Assembly (NCBI GenBank): GCA_947491225.1 | Contig: CANLIE010000009.1 | Location: forward strand, 20,558 to 84,557 | Length of the DNA stretch: 64,000 bases | Source: an uncultured Cellulophaga sp. | Lineage (GTDB): Bacteria; Bacteroidota; Bacteroidia; Flavobacteriales; Flavobacteriaceae | Reading direction: 5' to 3' | Shown: positions 38,163-46,042 of the stretch, piece by piece | How the letters are laid out: every line of letters begins with the position of its first letter | Position numbering within the stretch: position 1 is the stretch's first letter | Notes under the pieces: model-generated | What the model was told of the DNA's origin: nothing | What the model saw: the letters and a program-made list of their open reading frames with translations, nothing else | Database searches by the model: none | Translations under genes and position numbers: made by a program

Positions 38163-39925
38163 TTTTTAAGCAAATATTCTATATGGGCTTTAAATACTTT
38201 GGCTCCTATGTTATTTAATTCATACAATTGATCTATGCTACCATGTTCTACAAATACATCGTCAATACCTAAAACATCAATCTTTTTATAAAACTTGTTC
38301 TCATTTGCAAACTCTAATATAGCACTACCAAAACCTCCAATTTTACAACCGTCTTCTATTGTAACCACAGTATCATATTCATTAAAAATAAATTTAAGCT
38401 CTTTTGAATCTAAAGGCTTTATAAATCTCATATTATAATGTCCTATTGCGTGATCTTCTAAGTTATTGAGAACCTTTGCTACCATATTCCCTATATGACC
38501 AACAGATAACACTACTATTTTTGTGCCTTTTTTTAGCTCTTGAGAAATTCCAATTGGAACTTTTTGAAATGGAAGCCTCCAATTCTTAGTTACTCCTCTA
38601 CCTCTTGGGTATCTAATTGCTATTGGGTGTTCTAGACCTAATTGAGCTGTATACATTATGTTCCTAAGCTCAAGTTCATTCATTGGAGCAAATATAATTA
38701 GATTTGGGATACAACGTAAATACGCCAAATCATATACTCCGTGGTGTGTTGCGCCATCTTCTCCTACTAGACCAGCCCTATCTAAACAAAAGATTACAGG
38801 TAAATTTTGTAGTGCTACATCATGAATTATCTGGTCATAAGCACGTTGTAAAAAGGTTGAATATATGTTACAGAATGGCACTAATCCTTCTGCTGCCATA
38901 CCTGCTGCCATTGTCACTGCGTGCTGCTCTGCTATACCAACATCAAAGGCACGTTCTGGAATTTCTTCCATCATTATTTTTAATGAACTTCCTGTTGGCA
39001 TTGCTGGTGTTATACCTATAATGTTATCATTTTTTTTGGCAAGCTCTACCATCGTAAGCCCAAAAACATCTTGATATTTTGGTACTCCATCATTACTAGT
39101 CTTTGGTAATAAATCTCCTGTGTGCTTATCAAATTTTCCTGGTGCATGATATGTGACCTGATTTTCCTCTGCTTTTTTTAACCCTTTTCCTTTAGTGGTT
39201 ATAATATGCAGGAACTTAGGACCTGATACGGATTTTAGCCTTTCTAATTCTAAGACCAACTTTTTAAGATTATGACCATCTATAGGCCCTGAATAATCAA
39301 AATTTAAAGCTTCAAAAATATTATCCTGTTTTTCTTTTCCTTTTTTTACGTTTGTTAAATATTGTTTTAGCGCACCAACGCTTGGGTCTATGCCTATTGC
39401 ATTATCATTTAAAATAATCAAAACATTTGCATCTGTCACCCCTGCGTGGTTAAGACCTTCAAAAGCCATACCACTTGCAATGGATGCATCTCCTATAACC
39501 GCAATATGCTGTTTTATTTTATCTCCTTTTAATTTTGAGGCAATTGCCATTCCTAATATGGCAGATATAGACGTAGAGCTATGTCCTGTACCAAAATCAT
39601 CATATTCACTTTCACTACGTTTGGGAAAACCACTTATACCGTTTAGTCTCCTATTGGTTTTAAATACACTTTTTCTGCCTGTTAGTATTTTATGTCCATA
39701 TGCTTGATGCCCAACATCCCATATTAGCTTATCTACAGGAGTATTAAACACATAATGCAATGCAATAGTTAACTCTACAACACCCAAACTAGCTCCTAAA
39801 TGCCCTTCTTTTACAGATACAATGTCTATAATAAAATCACGAAGTTCTTGTGCAAGAAGTGGTAATTCTTCTACACTTAACTTACGTAATTCTTTTGGAG
39901 TTATTATGGTTTCTAAATACCTCAT
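38159..39925 (-). CDS. dxs: 1-deoxy-D-xylulose-5-phosphate synthase
   Basis: A TPP-dependent transketolase-like enzyme that joins pyruvate and glyceraldehyde 3-phosphate in the first step of the MEP isoprenoid pathway. Motifs: TPP/Mg-binding IGDASIASGMAFEGLN and NDNAIGI, catalytic Glu in DVGIAEQHAV, and DRAGLVGEDGATHHGVYD. I place the start at 39925 (MRYLETI); a frame to 39937 exists, but its extra codons overlap an exact -7 element (39935-39942), so they cannot be transcribed from it. 588 residues is slightly shorter than in E. coli. Confidence 0.96.
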   Translation of the reverse strand: MRYLETIITPKELRKLSVEELPLLAQELRDFIIDIVSVKEGHLGASLGVVELTIALHYVFNTPVDKLIWDVGHQAYGHKILTGRKSVFKTNRRLNGISGFPKRSESEYDDFGTGHSSTSISAILGMAIASKLKGDKIKQHIAVIGDASIASGMAFEGLNHAGVTDANVLIILNDNAIGIDPSVGALKQYLTNVKKGKEKQDNIFEALNFDYSGPIDGHNLKKLVLELERLKSVSGPKFLHIITTKGKGLKKAEENQVTYHAPGKFDKHTGDLLPKTSNDGVPKYQDVFGLTMVELAKKNDNIIGITPAMPTGSSLKIMMEEIPERAFDVGIAEQHAVTMAAGMAAEGLVPFCNIYSTFLQRAYDQIIHDVALQNLPVIFCLDRAGLVGEDGATHHGVYDLAYLRCIPNLIIFAPMNELELRNIMYTAQLGLEHPIAIRYPRGRGVTKNWRLPFQKVPIGISQELKKGTKIVVLSVGHIGNMVAKVLNNLEDHAIGHYNMRFIKPLDSKELKFIFNEYDTVVTIEDGCKIGGFGSAILEFANENKFYKKIDVLGIDDVFVEHGSIDQLYELNNIGAKVFKAHIEYLLKK

Positions 39926-39934
39926 TTTATAACA

Positions 39935-39942
39935 CAAATTTA
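39935..39942 (-). promoter_or_regulatory. -7 element of dxs
   Basis: On the minus strand TAAATTTG matches TAnnTTTG exactly, 9 bp before ATG 39925. No TTG at about 20 bp upstream. It implies a very short 5' leader. Confidence 0.55.
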
Positions 39943-40019
39943 ATGGTATTTATGAAGAAATAAAGAAATTGTTTTACATATATTAAACATAGAAAAATAA
40001 AATGATAGATGTAATTTCA

Positions 40020-40027
40020 TATTTTTG
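40020..40027 (+). promoter_or_regulatory. -7 element of tadA (near-leaderless)
   Basis: TATTTTTG matches TAnnTTTG, and the ATG is only 5 bp further on, so the transcript would start at or next to the start codon. Confidence 0.5.
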
Positions 40028-40032
40028 ACATT

Positions 40033-40482
40033 ATGATTAACCCCTTTGATGATAATTACTTTATGAGAAAGGCTTTAGAAGAAGCTAAAATAGCTTTTGA
40101 CAAAGGCGAAGTACCTGTTGGCGCTGTTATTGTAATTAATAATAGAATTATAGCCAGAACTCACAATTTAACAGAGCAATTAAATGATGTTACTGCGCAT
40201 GCAGAAATGCAAGCCATTACGTCTGCCGCAAATTTTTTAGGTGGTAAATATCTAGATAATTGTACATTATATGTTACATTAGAACCGTGCCAAATGTGTG
40301 CTGGTGCATTGTACTGGAGTCAGATTTCCAAGATAGTATATGCCACAAAAGATTATAAAAGAGGTTGTGAAGTAATGGGAGCTAAATTGCATCCAAAGAC
40401 TGAAATTATTGGTGGCCTTTTTGAAAAGGAAGCTGCTGAACTTTTAAAACGTTTTTTTATTCAGAAAAGAAATTTAAACTAG
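40033..40482 (+). CDS. tadA: tRNA adenosine(34) deaminase
   Basis: A 149-residue zinc deaminase converting A34 to inosine in tRNA-Arg(ACG). Zinc and catalytic motif HAE (56-58) and PCQMC (85-89) are complete, with the typical FMRKALEEAKIAFDKGEVPVGAVIV N-terminus. Guanine deaminase-like homologues are hard to exclude by eye, but the arrangement and the GCEVMGAKLH C-terminus fit TadA. Divergent from dxs. Its -7 element is 5 bp from the ATG. Confidence 0.9.
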   Translation: MINPFDDNYFMRKALEEAKIAFDKGEVPVGAVIVINNRIIARTHNLTEQLNDVTAHAEMQAITSAANFLGGKYLDNCTLYVTLEPCQMCAGALYWSQISKIVYATKDYKRGCEVMGAKLHPKTEIIGGLFEKEAAELLKRFFIQKRNLN

Positions 40483-40489
40483 TACAATT

Positions 40490-40640
40490 TACAATTTGAA
40501 TGTACTATAAAATGTTCTTTTTTTAGCCTTAGTATTAGAATAAAATAAACCGTAGCTCTGCTCTGCTTAATTTTTCTTCTTCGCTGAAATAAGCAAATCT
40601 TAGATTTTCTTTTCTGGTAAACTCAAACTATAAATGATAT
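40490..40640 (+). repeat. Dispersed repeat, copy 3 (most complete)
   Basis: Starts GTACAATTTACAATTTGAAT, has AAAATGTTC plus a T run, TTAGTATTAGAATAAAATAA, CGTAGCTCTGCTC, CTTCTTCGCTGAAATAAGC and TTTTCTTTTCTGGTAAACTC. The other three copies each match parts of this one. Confidence 0.65.
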
Positions 40641-40643
40641 AAA

Positions 40644-40670
40644 AAGCCTTGCAAATTGCAAGGCTTAATT
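40644..40670 (-). terminator. Terminator of the cold-shock gene
   Basis: AAGCCTTGCAA/TTGCAAGGCTT, a near-perfect 11-bp stem, followed on the minus strand by TTTTTATA; it is 21 bp after the stop. Confidence 0.85.
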
Positions 40671-40690
40671 CAATCAAAATAAGTATATTT

Positions 40691-40885
40691 TTATTTGATT
40701 ACTTGCACTTGACCAGCAACCACTCCTTTTCTTCCTTCTTCTTCTACATACTCTACTTTGTCACCTTCGTTTAACTCAATTCCGTTCAATCCTGTTGCAT
40801 GAACAAAAATGTCTTTTCCGGTTTCGTTGTTCGTAATGAATCCGTAACCTTTAGATTCATTAAAAAATTTTACTATTCCAGTCAT
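40691..40885 (-). CDS. Cold-shock domain protein
   Basis: A 64-residue single cold-shock domain. RNP1 is KGYGFI and RNP2 is IFVHAT; the rest is typical (MTGIVKFFNESKGYGF, GDKVEYVEEEGRKG). I place the start at 40885; the longer frame to 40915 lies on an exact -7 element (40913-40920), so it would not be transcribed. It binds single-stranded nucleic acids as an RNA chaperone. Single gene with a clear terminator. Confidence 0.95.
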   Translation of the reverse strand: MTGIVKFFNESKGYGFITNNETGKDIFVHATGLNGIELNEGDKVEYVEEEGRKGVVAGQVQVIK

Positions 40886-40912
40886 TAAAATATAATTATA
40901 AATGTTATTATT

Positions 40913-40920
40913 CAAATATA
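40913..40920 (-). promoter_or_regulatory. -7 element of the cold-shock gene
   Basis: TATATTTG on the minus strand matches TAnnTTTG exactly, 27 bp before ATG 40885. No well-placed TTG upstream. Confidence 0.6.
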
Positions 40921-40969
40921 ATATTTTTTAATTAGAGCTATGTTAACAGAAGTAAAAATCCTAGTAAAA

Positions 40970-41221
40970 TTATTGATTTTCAGTGTTTTCAGTATTTTTA
41001 CCTTTCATTTTTTTAATATTTTCTTCATTTAACATATAATCTTTCATCTTCTTTCCCTTACTTGCACTAACTAAAAATACTGGCATTGCAATAAAAAATA
41101 GTCCTACAGTTCCAAAACCTATACATTTGTGTCCCAATGGCTCATTATCTGTTAGTATAATTAAACCATAAGCAATTAAACCAATTGCTAGAAGTGCAGT
41201 AATTCCACTAATAAATTTCAT
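40970..41221 (-). CDS. Small two-pass membrane protein, unknown
   Basis: An 83-residue protein with two hydrophobic segments (about 3-24, ISGITALLAIGLIAYGLIIL; and 32-51, CIGFGTVGLFFIAMPVFLVS) and a highly charged, Lys/Glu/Asn-rich tail (NIKKMKGKNTENTENQ). I do not recognise the family. It lies 54 bp upstream of the cold-shock -7 element on the same strand, and may or may not be co-transcribed. Confidence 0.7.
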   Translation of the reverse strand: MKFISGITALLAIGLIAYGLIILTDNEPLGHKCIGFGTVGLFFIAMPVFLVSASKGKKMKDYMLNEENIKKMKGKNTENTENQ

Positions 41222-41696
41222 TCTTAGATTTTATTCTGTAAAGTTAATCAACTTTCTACAGTAAGCAATTAGTAACTATTGGAGAATAGAATTCCTTTTC
41301 CCTTTTTTTAAAGTGACTCTATAAAGTATGTACTATTTTAGTGGACTACCTAATAATTCGTTACAATAATTCTAGAAATGTATGACTCATAGGAAACTTT
41401 AAGGAAGAACGAATAAAGTCTGAAGAATAACTGTGTAGAACACTGTATAACTGCAACTACTCATATTTGAATACCCTTTAACTTTGCTTAGGATAAATTG
41501 AATTCCACTCGGAATTGCTGACGTTAGAGCTTAACACAAAAGACAGCAACTAAAAACCTGTAAATGAAGGTACAAGAAACCAACAGTTAGCAGTTGGTAA
41601 AAAGACCAACCCAATTTGCTGCGTTTAACGCCATTATATAAAGCTTGTAACAAATAGCCATTAAAGTCGTGTTCCTTTTATAAATCAATCTGCAAA
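41222..41696. other. Gap holding cassette-type element copy B
   Basis: The first about 215 bp are AT-rich with nothing recognised. From about 41430 to 41690 lies the structured element described separately, ending just before the serine hydrolase. Confidence 0.5.
41430..41690 (+). repeat. Structured intergenic element, copy B (upstream of serine hydrolase)
   Basis: Contains GAACACTGTATAACTGCAAC at 41438-41457 and GAATTCCACTCGGAATTGCT plus GACGTTAG at 41500-41528. Both blocks match copy A on the minus strand at 62884-62741 (AACAATGTATAACCGCAA; GAATCCACTTGGAATTGCT then AAGGTTAG) in the same order and orientation relative to the downstream gene. The spacer between blocks is longer here. Ends in a GTTAGCAGTTGG-rich stretch. 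Confidence 0.55.
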
Positions 41697-42839
41697 ATGA
41701 AAAAAACAACTCTAACAATATTAGTACTGGTATTAGCTCTTCAAAGTAGTAACTATGCCCAAAATAGAAAGAATAGTGATATAATCCATAACTCAGACGC
41801 AAAGAGTATGACTCAATATGATTCTATTGAGAAAAAAATAAACATTCTAATAAAGGAAAATAATATCCCATCACTTTCCATTGGAATTATTAATAATGGA
41901 GAAATTGAGCTTCTTAAAGGTTTTGGTGTACAGAAAAGAGGAACACATTTAAATGTAAACGAACACTCTATTTTTCAGATAGCTTCACAATCTAAAATGT
42001 TTACTGGAATTATTGTAAATAATTTAATTCAAGAGAAAAAATTAAATATAAACGAATCAATAATAAATTATTTTCCAGAATCAATTGATAATAAAACAAA
42101 AGAAAGATTAAAATCTGTTAAATTAAGAAATGTTTTAAATCATACATCTGGAATACCTAGTAATGCACTCTCTGTTTACAAAAACAGAAAGGAAGGAGGT
42201 TATTGGCTAAAAGGTTATTCAAGAGATGAATTAATAGCAGATTTAAATAAGGTTGAATTAGAATTTGAACCAGGTTCTAAATTTATTTATTCAAACTCGG
42301 GATATGGTATCATAGGATTTGTATGCGAAAATGTTAGTGATATGAATTATCAAAATCTAGTAAAGAAATATGTTACTGAAAAATATGATTTAAAAAATAC
42401 AGAAACAACACTTAATGAGATACAGAAAACAATGCTAGTAACACCTTATAGAAAAGACGATAGACTTATAGAAACTAAAGCATCTATTATGGGTATGGCA
42501 ACACCAGCAAGTGCTATCTATTCAAATGTTACGGATTTATCAAAATTAATGCTTATTCAATTAAAAGCTTATCAAAAATATAAAGCTAATAGTATTTCTG
42601 ATATGTTAGTTTTAACAAAAACAGTATCTCAAATGAACAAAAATCTGGAGTATGGTTTTGGTCTAATAAAAGGAAGAGATGGTGAAAAAATAAAATATGG
42701 TCACGGAGGCGATGCAGATGGTTTTGCTTGTGAATATTTTTTCATTCCTAATGAAGGAAAAGGTATCGTAATACTTACATCTAGTGGAGGTAGATGGATA
42801 GGTAAATTAGCCGAAGACATTCTAAATATGCTAAAATAA
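41697..42839 (+). CDS. Serine hydrolase (beta-lactamase/PBP family), exported
   Basis: A 380-residue class C beta-lactamase-type hydrolase. Signal peptide about 1-21 (ending NYAQ). The SxxK active-site motif is Ser97-Gln-Ser-Lys100 (FQIASQSKMF), followed by the YSN tyrosine motif (IYSNSGYG, about 200) and HGGD (about 335) in place of KTG. Such proteins are D-aminopeptidases, esterases or peptidases of the periplasm, and a lactamase role cannot be concluded. It is immediately downstream of the structured element and has no operon partners. Confidence 0.87.
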   Translation: MKKTTLTILVLVLALQSSNYAQNRKNSDIIHNSDAKSMTQYDSIEKKINILIKENNIPSLSIGIINNGEIELLKGFGVQKRGTHLNVNEHSIFQIASQSKMFTGIIVNNLIQEKKLNINESIINYFPESIDNKTKERLKSVKLRNVLNHTSGIPSNALSVYKNRKEGGYWLKGYSRDELIADLNKVELEFEPGSKFIYSNSGYGIIGFVCENVSDMNYQNLVKKYVTEKYDLKNTETTLNEIQKTMLVTPYRKDDRLIETKASIMGMATPASAIYSNVTDLSKLMLIQLKAYQKYKANSISDMLVLTKTVSQMNKNLEYGFGLIKGRDGEKIKYGHGGDADGFACEYFFIPNEGKGIVILTSSGGRWIGKLAEDILNMLK

Positions 42840-43159
42840 AGAAAGTATAACTATAGTAAGCGCTTTACAAATCTCTAATTCCTAGAACAAGAACCATTAT
42901 AGCGACTTTTTAAGGCGGTTTATTTTTTAGATTAGTGACTAATTAGGTTTTTCTAGAGTACCTATAAATCATCTTTTAAAATCTTAGCCAATAAATGCAT
43001 ACGTTTATTAGCTTACTTTAAACCTATCACATTTGTTTTATGTAAACCCAAAATACTCTAAAAAAATAACAGATTTTAATTGACAGTAAAATTAATCTGT
43101 AACGTAATTTTAAGGATTGACTAAATATTATTAATCGAACTCAGGCTAATAATTTTATA
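42840..43159. other. Gap with a hairpin and a lone IS982-type end
   Basis: A hairpin ACAGATTTTAATT..AATTAATCTGT lies around 43068-43100, and the solo terminal repeat at 43131-43148 follows. No gene. Confidence 0.4.
43131..43148. repeat. Solo IS982-type terminal repeat
   Basis: TTAATCGAACTCAGGCTA differs at two positions from the right end of the IS982 copy (TTAATTGAACTCAGGTTA). No partner end or transposase sequence is recognised in the 300 bp on either side, so it looks like a remnant. Confidence 0.5.
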
Positions 43160-43669
43160 TTACTCAAACAAAGCCTTAAGTTCAGTGGCTTGGTTTGGCT
43201 TAATTTTCCCGGCGAGCAATAAACTTAATTGTTTTCTACGCAAGGCAGCAGCATATCGTTGCTTCTCTAATTCTGTTTCGGGTCTTAATTCTGGAACTTC
43301 TGTTGGTTTACCAGTATCATCAACCGCAACAAAGGTGTATATAGCTTCGTTTGCTCTTGTTTTTTCACCACTAAACCTGTCTTCTATCCATACATCTATA
43401 AAAATCTCCATAGAGGTTTTAAAAGCTCTGGAAACAGCAGCTTCTACAGTAACAACACTACCAACTGGTACAGATCTATTAAAAGCAACGTGATTTACGG
43501 ACGCGGTAACAACTATACGCCTACTATGCCTACGAGCAGCTATACTGGCAGCTCTATCCATACGTGCTAATAACTCACCACCAAACAAGTTGTTTAATGG
43601 GTTTGTCTCACTTGGGAGAACCAAATCTGTCATAACCGTTCTATTCTCTTTAGGTGTCCTAAACTCCAT
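43160..43669 (-). CDS. Acyl-CoA thioesterase (hotdog fold)
   Basis: A 169-residue single-hotdog protein of the YciA/BACH-type group. TNPLNNLFGGELLARMDRAASIAA holds the substrate-binding Asn and catalytic Asp helix, and VTASVNHVAFNRSVPVGSVVT is the typical following strand. It hydrolyses acyl-CoA to free acid and CoA; chain length is not predictable. The C-terminal helix (LRRKQLSLLLAGKIK) is extra. Monocistronic, next to the HU-CCDC81 gene on the same strand. Confidence 0.93.
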   Translation of the reverse strand: MEFRTPKENRTVMTDLVLPSETNPLNNLFGGELLARMDRAASIAARRHSRRIVVTASVNHVAFNRSVPVGSVVTVEAAVSRAFKTSMEIFIDVWIEDRFSGEKTRANEAIYTFVAVDDTGKPTEVPELRPETELEKQRYAAALRRKQLSLLLAGKIKPNQATELKALFE

Positions 43670-43727
43670 GTCTTAAATTTTGCGCAAAGATACACAGCTT
43701 ATTAAGCTAATAAAAAAGTAAGTGGAA

Positions 43728-44675
43728 TTATTTAGGAGATAACATCCAAGCATCAGCAGATACAGTGCTCTTAATTTTTCTAAGGTATTTTAAGCCTTCT
43801 TTTACATCCGTATAACTAGCATAAGCCACTTGGTGCAAACCGTATTTGTTAATGCCCGCATATGAAGCGTTATACCCTTTTGCTTGTAGCTCTTTTATTT
43901 TTCTATTTGCATTGTCCTCTACCCTAAATGCGCCTGCAATGATAAAATGCACATTCTCTTCAGGCTTGGCAATAACATCTAAGGAAAGTGAAGGTAATTC
44001 CAATGGGGCAGTATTAAAAAAAGTCGCTTCTTGTATTTTTTTAGATACTTGTTCTTGTACTTCGTGTTGTACTACTTGCTCACTAATAATAGTAGCATTG
44101 TAATAACGTAAACCAGTTAATCCTGTAGAAATAGCCAATAATGCAACTGCTGCATATTTTAAATATGGTCTAAAGAAAGATTTTTCTCTTTGTTCTAGCG
44201 TAATAATAAAAGGAACTTCTTCTTCCAATGCTACAACTTCTTCTTTTAATACTTCTCTAACAATAGATGAAGCAATTACAGGAGATAAACCAAAAGAAGT
44301 TGTTAAATAATTTACTTGATTTGTAGGTATAAACTGAATCTTATCTTCTTCATTTAAAAACAATTCACCAATTGTAGCAAACTTAACACGTTGACCCAAC
44401 TTTAACATCCTATTCCAGTGCTGTACCTCATTATTTACTGCAACCAAAGCATCCTCATAAGATAATTTTTCTGCTGTAGCTATATAATTAACTAGCAAAC
44501 CATCATTGGATGTTAGTTGCTGATTAAAAGAAATAGTCTTGGTAGGTGGGGAAAAAGTGTTACTAATTTTCTGCAATTCAGCAGATTTTTTTTGCGTTAA
44601 AAAAGCACCAAATTCTGGTACTACTACACAATTATATCTATATAATAATTCTTCTATATATTGTTCTGTTCGCAT
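43728..44675 (-). CDS. HU-CCDC81 and SPOR domain protein
   Basis: A 315-residue protein; I use ATG 44675 (MRTEQYIEELLYRYN), as an upstream extension to 44723 is unlike the family. The N-terminal 140 residues form two HU-like CCDC81 domains (VVPEFGAFLTQKKSA, VKFATIGELF), a membrane segment is at about 178-195 (YAAVALLAISTGLTGL), and the C-terminal 240-315 part is a SPOR domain (VHFIIAGAFRVEDNANRKI) that binds denuded peptidoglycan at septa. This architecture is characteristic of Bacteroidota cell-division-associated proteins. Divergent from dprA. Confidence 0.93.
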   Translation of the reverse strand: MRTEQYIEELLYRYNCVVVPEFGAFLTQKKSAELQKISNTFSPPTKTISFNQQLTSNDGLLVNYIATAEKLSYEDALVAVNNEVQHWNRMLKLGQRVKFATIGELFLNEEDKIQFIPTNQVNYLTTSFGLSPVIASSIVREVLKEEVVALEEEVPFIITLEQREKSFFRPYLKYAAVALLAISTGLTGLRYYNATIISEQVVQHEVQEQVSKKIQEATFFNTAPLELPSLSLDVIAKPEENVHFIIAGAFRVEDNANRKIKELQAKGYNASYAGINKYGLHQVAYASYTDVKEGLKYLRKIKSTVSADAWMLSPK

Positions 44676-44779
44676 TAGAACAAATATTGCAAAAAAACAG
44701 GGAGCATAAAACCGATGGTACAATTTTTTATTAACATTTTTTTTATTGTATTTTGTGAATAATTACTGATAAACCATAA

Positions 44780-45883
44780 ATGACTACAACTGAACTAATT
44801 GCTACACTTCGTTTACAAAGCATACCAAACATAGGTAGTGTTACTGCTAAAAAACTGATTGCACATTGTGGTAGCTCATCTGCTATTTTTGAAGTTAATA
44901 AGGAATATTTACTAAAAATTGATGGTATTGGCTCCCTTAAATTGAAAAACCTATACGATATTGTTTATCTAGAAGCTGCCCAAGCAGAATATGACTACAT
45001 TAAAAAAAATGATATTGAAGTACTCTATTTTAAGGATACTCATTATCCTGACTATTTAAAGCACGCTATAGATGCACCTATTCTATTATTTAAAAGAGGA
45101 AACATAGATTTAAAAGGAAGAAAAATAATAAGCGTTGTAGGTACACGCAAAATTACTAGCTATGGTACTGGTTTCTGTGAAAAATTTATATCCGATATTG
45201 CCCCATTAAACCCTGTAATTGTCAGTGGTTTTGCTTATGGTGTGGATATTTGCATACAAAAAGAGGCAATAAAACACGGTTTACAGACTATTGGTTGCCT
45301 AGCACACGGATTAAATCAAATGTACCCTAAAGCACATAACAAATATAGTTCTGATGTTGAAAAAAACGGAGGATTTTTAACTGAGTTTTGGAGTACAAGC
45401 ACTCCCGAGCGTGAAAATTTTTTAAAACGAAACCGAATTATTGCTGGAATAAGTGAAGCTACAATAGTTATAGAATCTGCAGAAAAAGGAGGCAGCTTAG
45501 TTACAGCAGATATAGCTAACAGCTACAACCGTGATGTATTTGCAGTTCCTGGAAGAGCAGGAGACAAATATAGTATTGGATGTAATAATTTAATAAAACA
45601 ACAAAAAGCACATATGTTAACCTCTGCTGCAGACTTGGTTTATTTGTTAGATTGGGAAACTGAGCAAAAAGAACAGCAAATAATACAAAAACAATTGTTT
45701 GTAGAACTTAATGATATTGAACAACAGATACATACTTATTTACAAGCACAAGGCAAACAACTTTTAGATACAATTGCAATTTCTTGCAAGCTACCTATAT
45801 ATAAAACTTCTTCTTCTTTATTAAATATGGAAATGAAAGGAGCAATTAGACCCTTACCAGGCAAATTATTTGAAGCTATTTAA
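44780..45883 (+). CDS. dprA: DNA-processing protein DprA
   Basis: A 367-residue protein that loads RecA on incoming single-stranded DNA during transformation. Order: N-terminal helix-hairpin-helix (LIATLRLQSIPNIGSVTAK), Rossmann-like core with SVVGTRKITSYG, VSGFAYGVDICIQKEA, FLKRNRIIAGIS and SAEKGGSLVTADIA, and a C-terminal winged-helix part. Length normal. Divergent from the HU-CCDC81 gene, whose start is about 105 bp away. recA is 5 kb further on. Confidence 0.96.
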   Translation: MTTTELIATLRLQSIPNIGSVTAKKLIAHCGSSSAIFEVNKEYLLKIDGIGSLKLKNLYDIVYLEAAQAEYDYIKKNDIEVLYFKDTHYPDYLKHAIDAPILLFKRGNIDLKGRKIISVVGTRKITSYGTGFCEKFISDIAPLNPVIVSGFAYGVDICIQKEAIKHGLQTIGCLAHGLNQMYPKAHNKYSSDVEKNGGFLTEFWSTSTPERENFLKRNRIIAGISEATIVIESAEKGGSLVTADIANSYNRDVFAVPGRAGDKYSIGCNNLIKQQKAHMLTSAADLVYLLDWETEQKEQQIIQKQLFVELNDIEQQIHTYLQAQGKQLLDTIAISCKLPIYKTSSSLLNMEMKGAIRPLPGKLFEAI

Positions 45884-45957
45884 TCACTTTTGCAAACCAG
45901 TTAGTCAGTCTATTAAGTAATAAACTTAAAAAATCTAGATTAGATGCATTTAATCGA

Positions 45958-46014
45958 TTAAAAAACAAATATCCCTTATAAAGATGAAGATCATTACAAA
46001 AGGGTTTTTGTTAT
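45958..46014. terminator. Possible shared terminator between dprA and trpS
   Basis: AACAAATATCCCTT and AAAAGGGTTTTTGTT form a stem with a mismatch around a 20-nt loop, between two convergent genes. Confidence 0.4.
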
Positions 46015-46042
46015 AAAAACCACTTAGCTTGTTTTACTATGT

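Noticed and set aside
41430..41690. Canonical integron attC site
   Set aside because: The motifs do not fit the GTTRRRY core closely, and no integron integrase gene is in the window. I report the element as cassette-like only.
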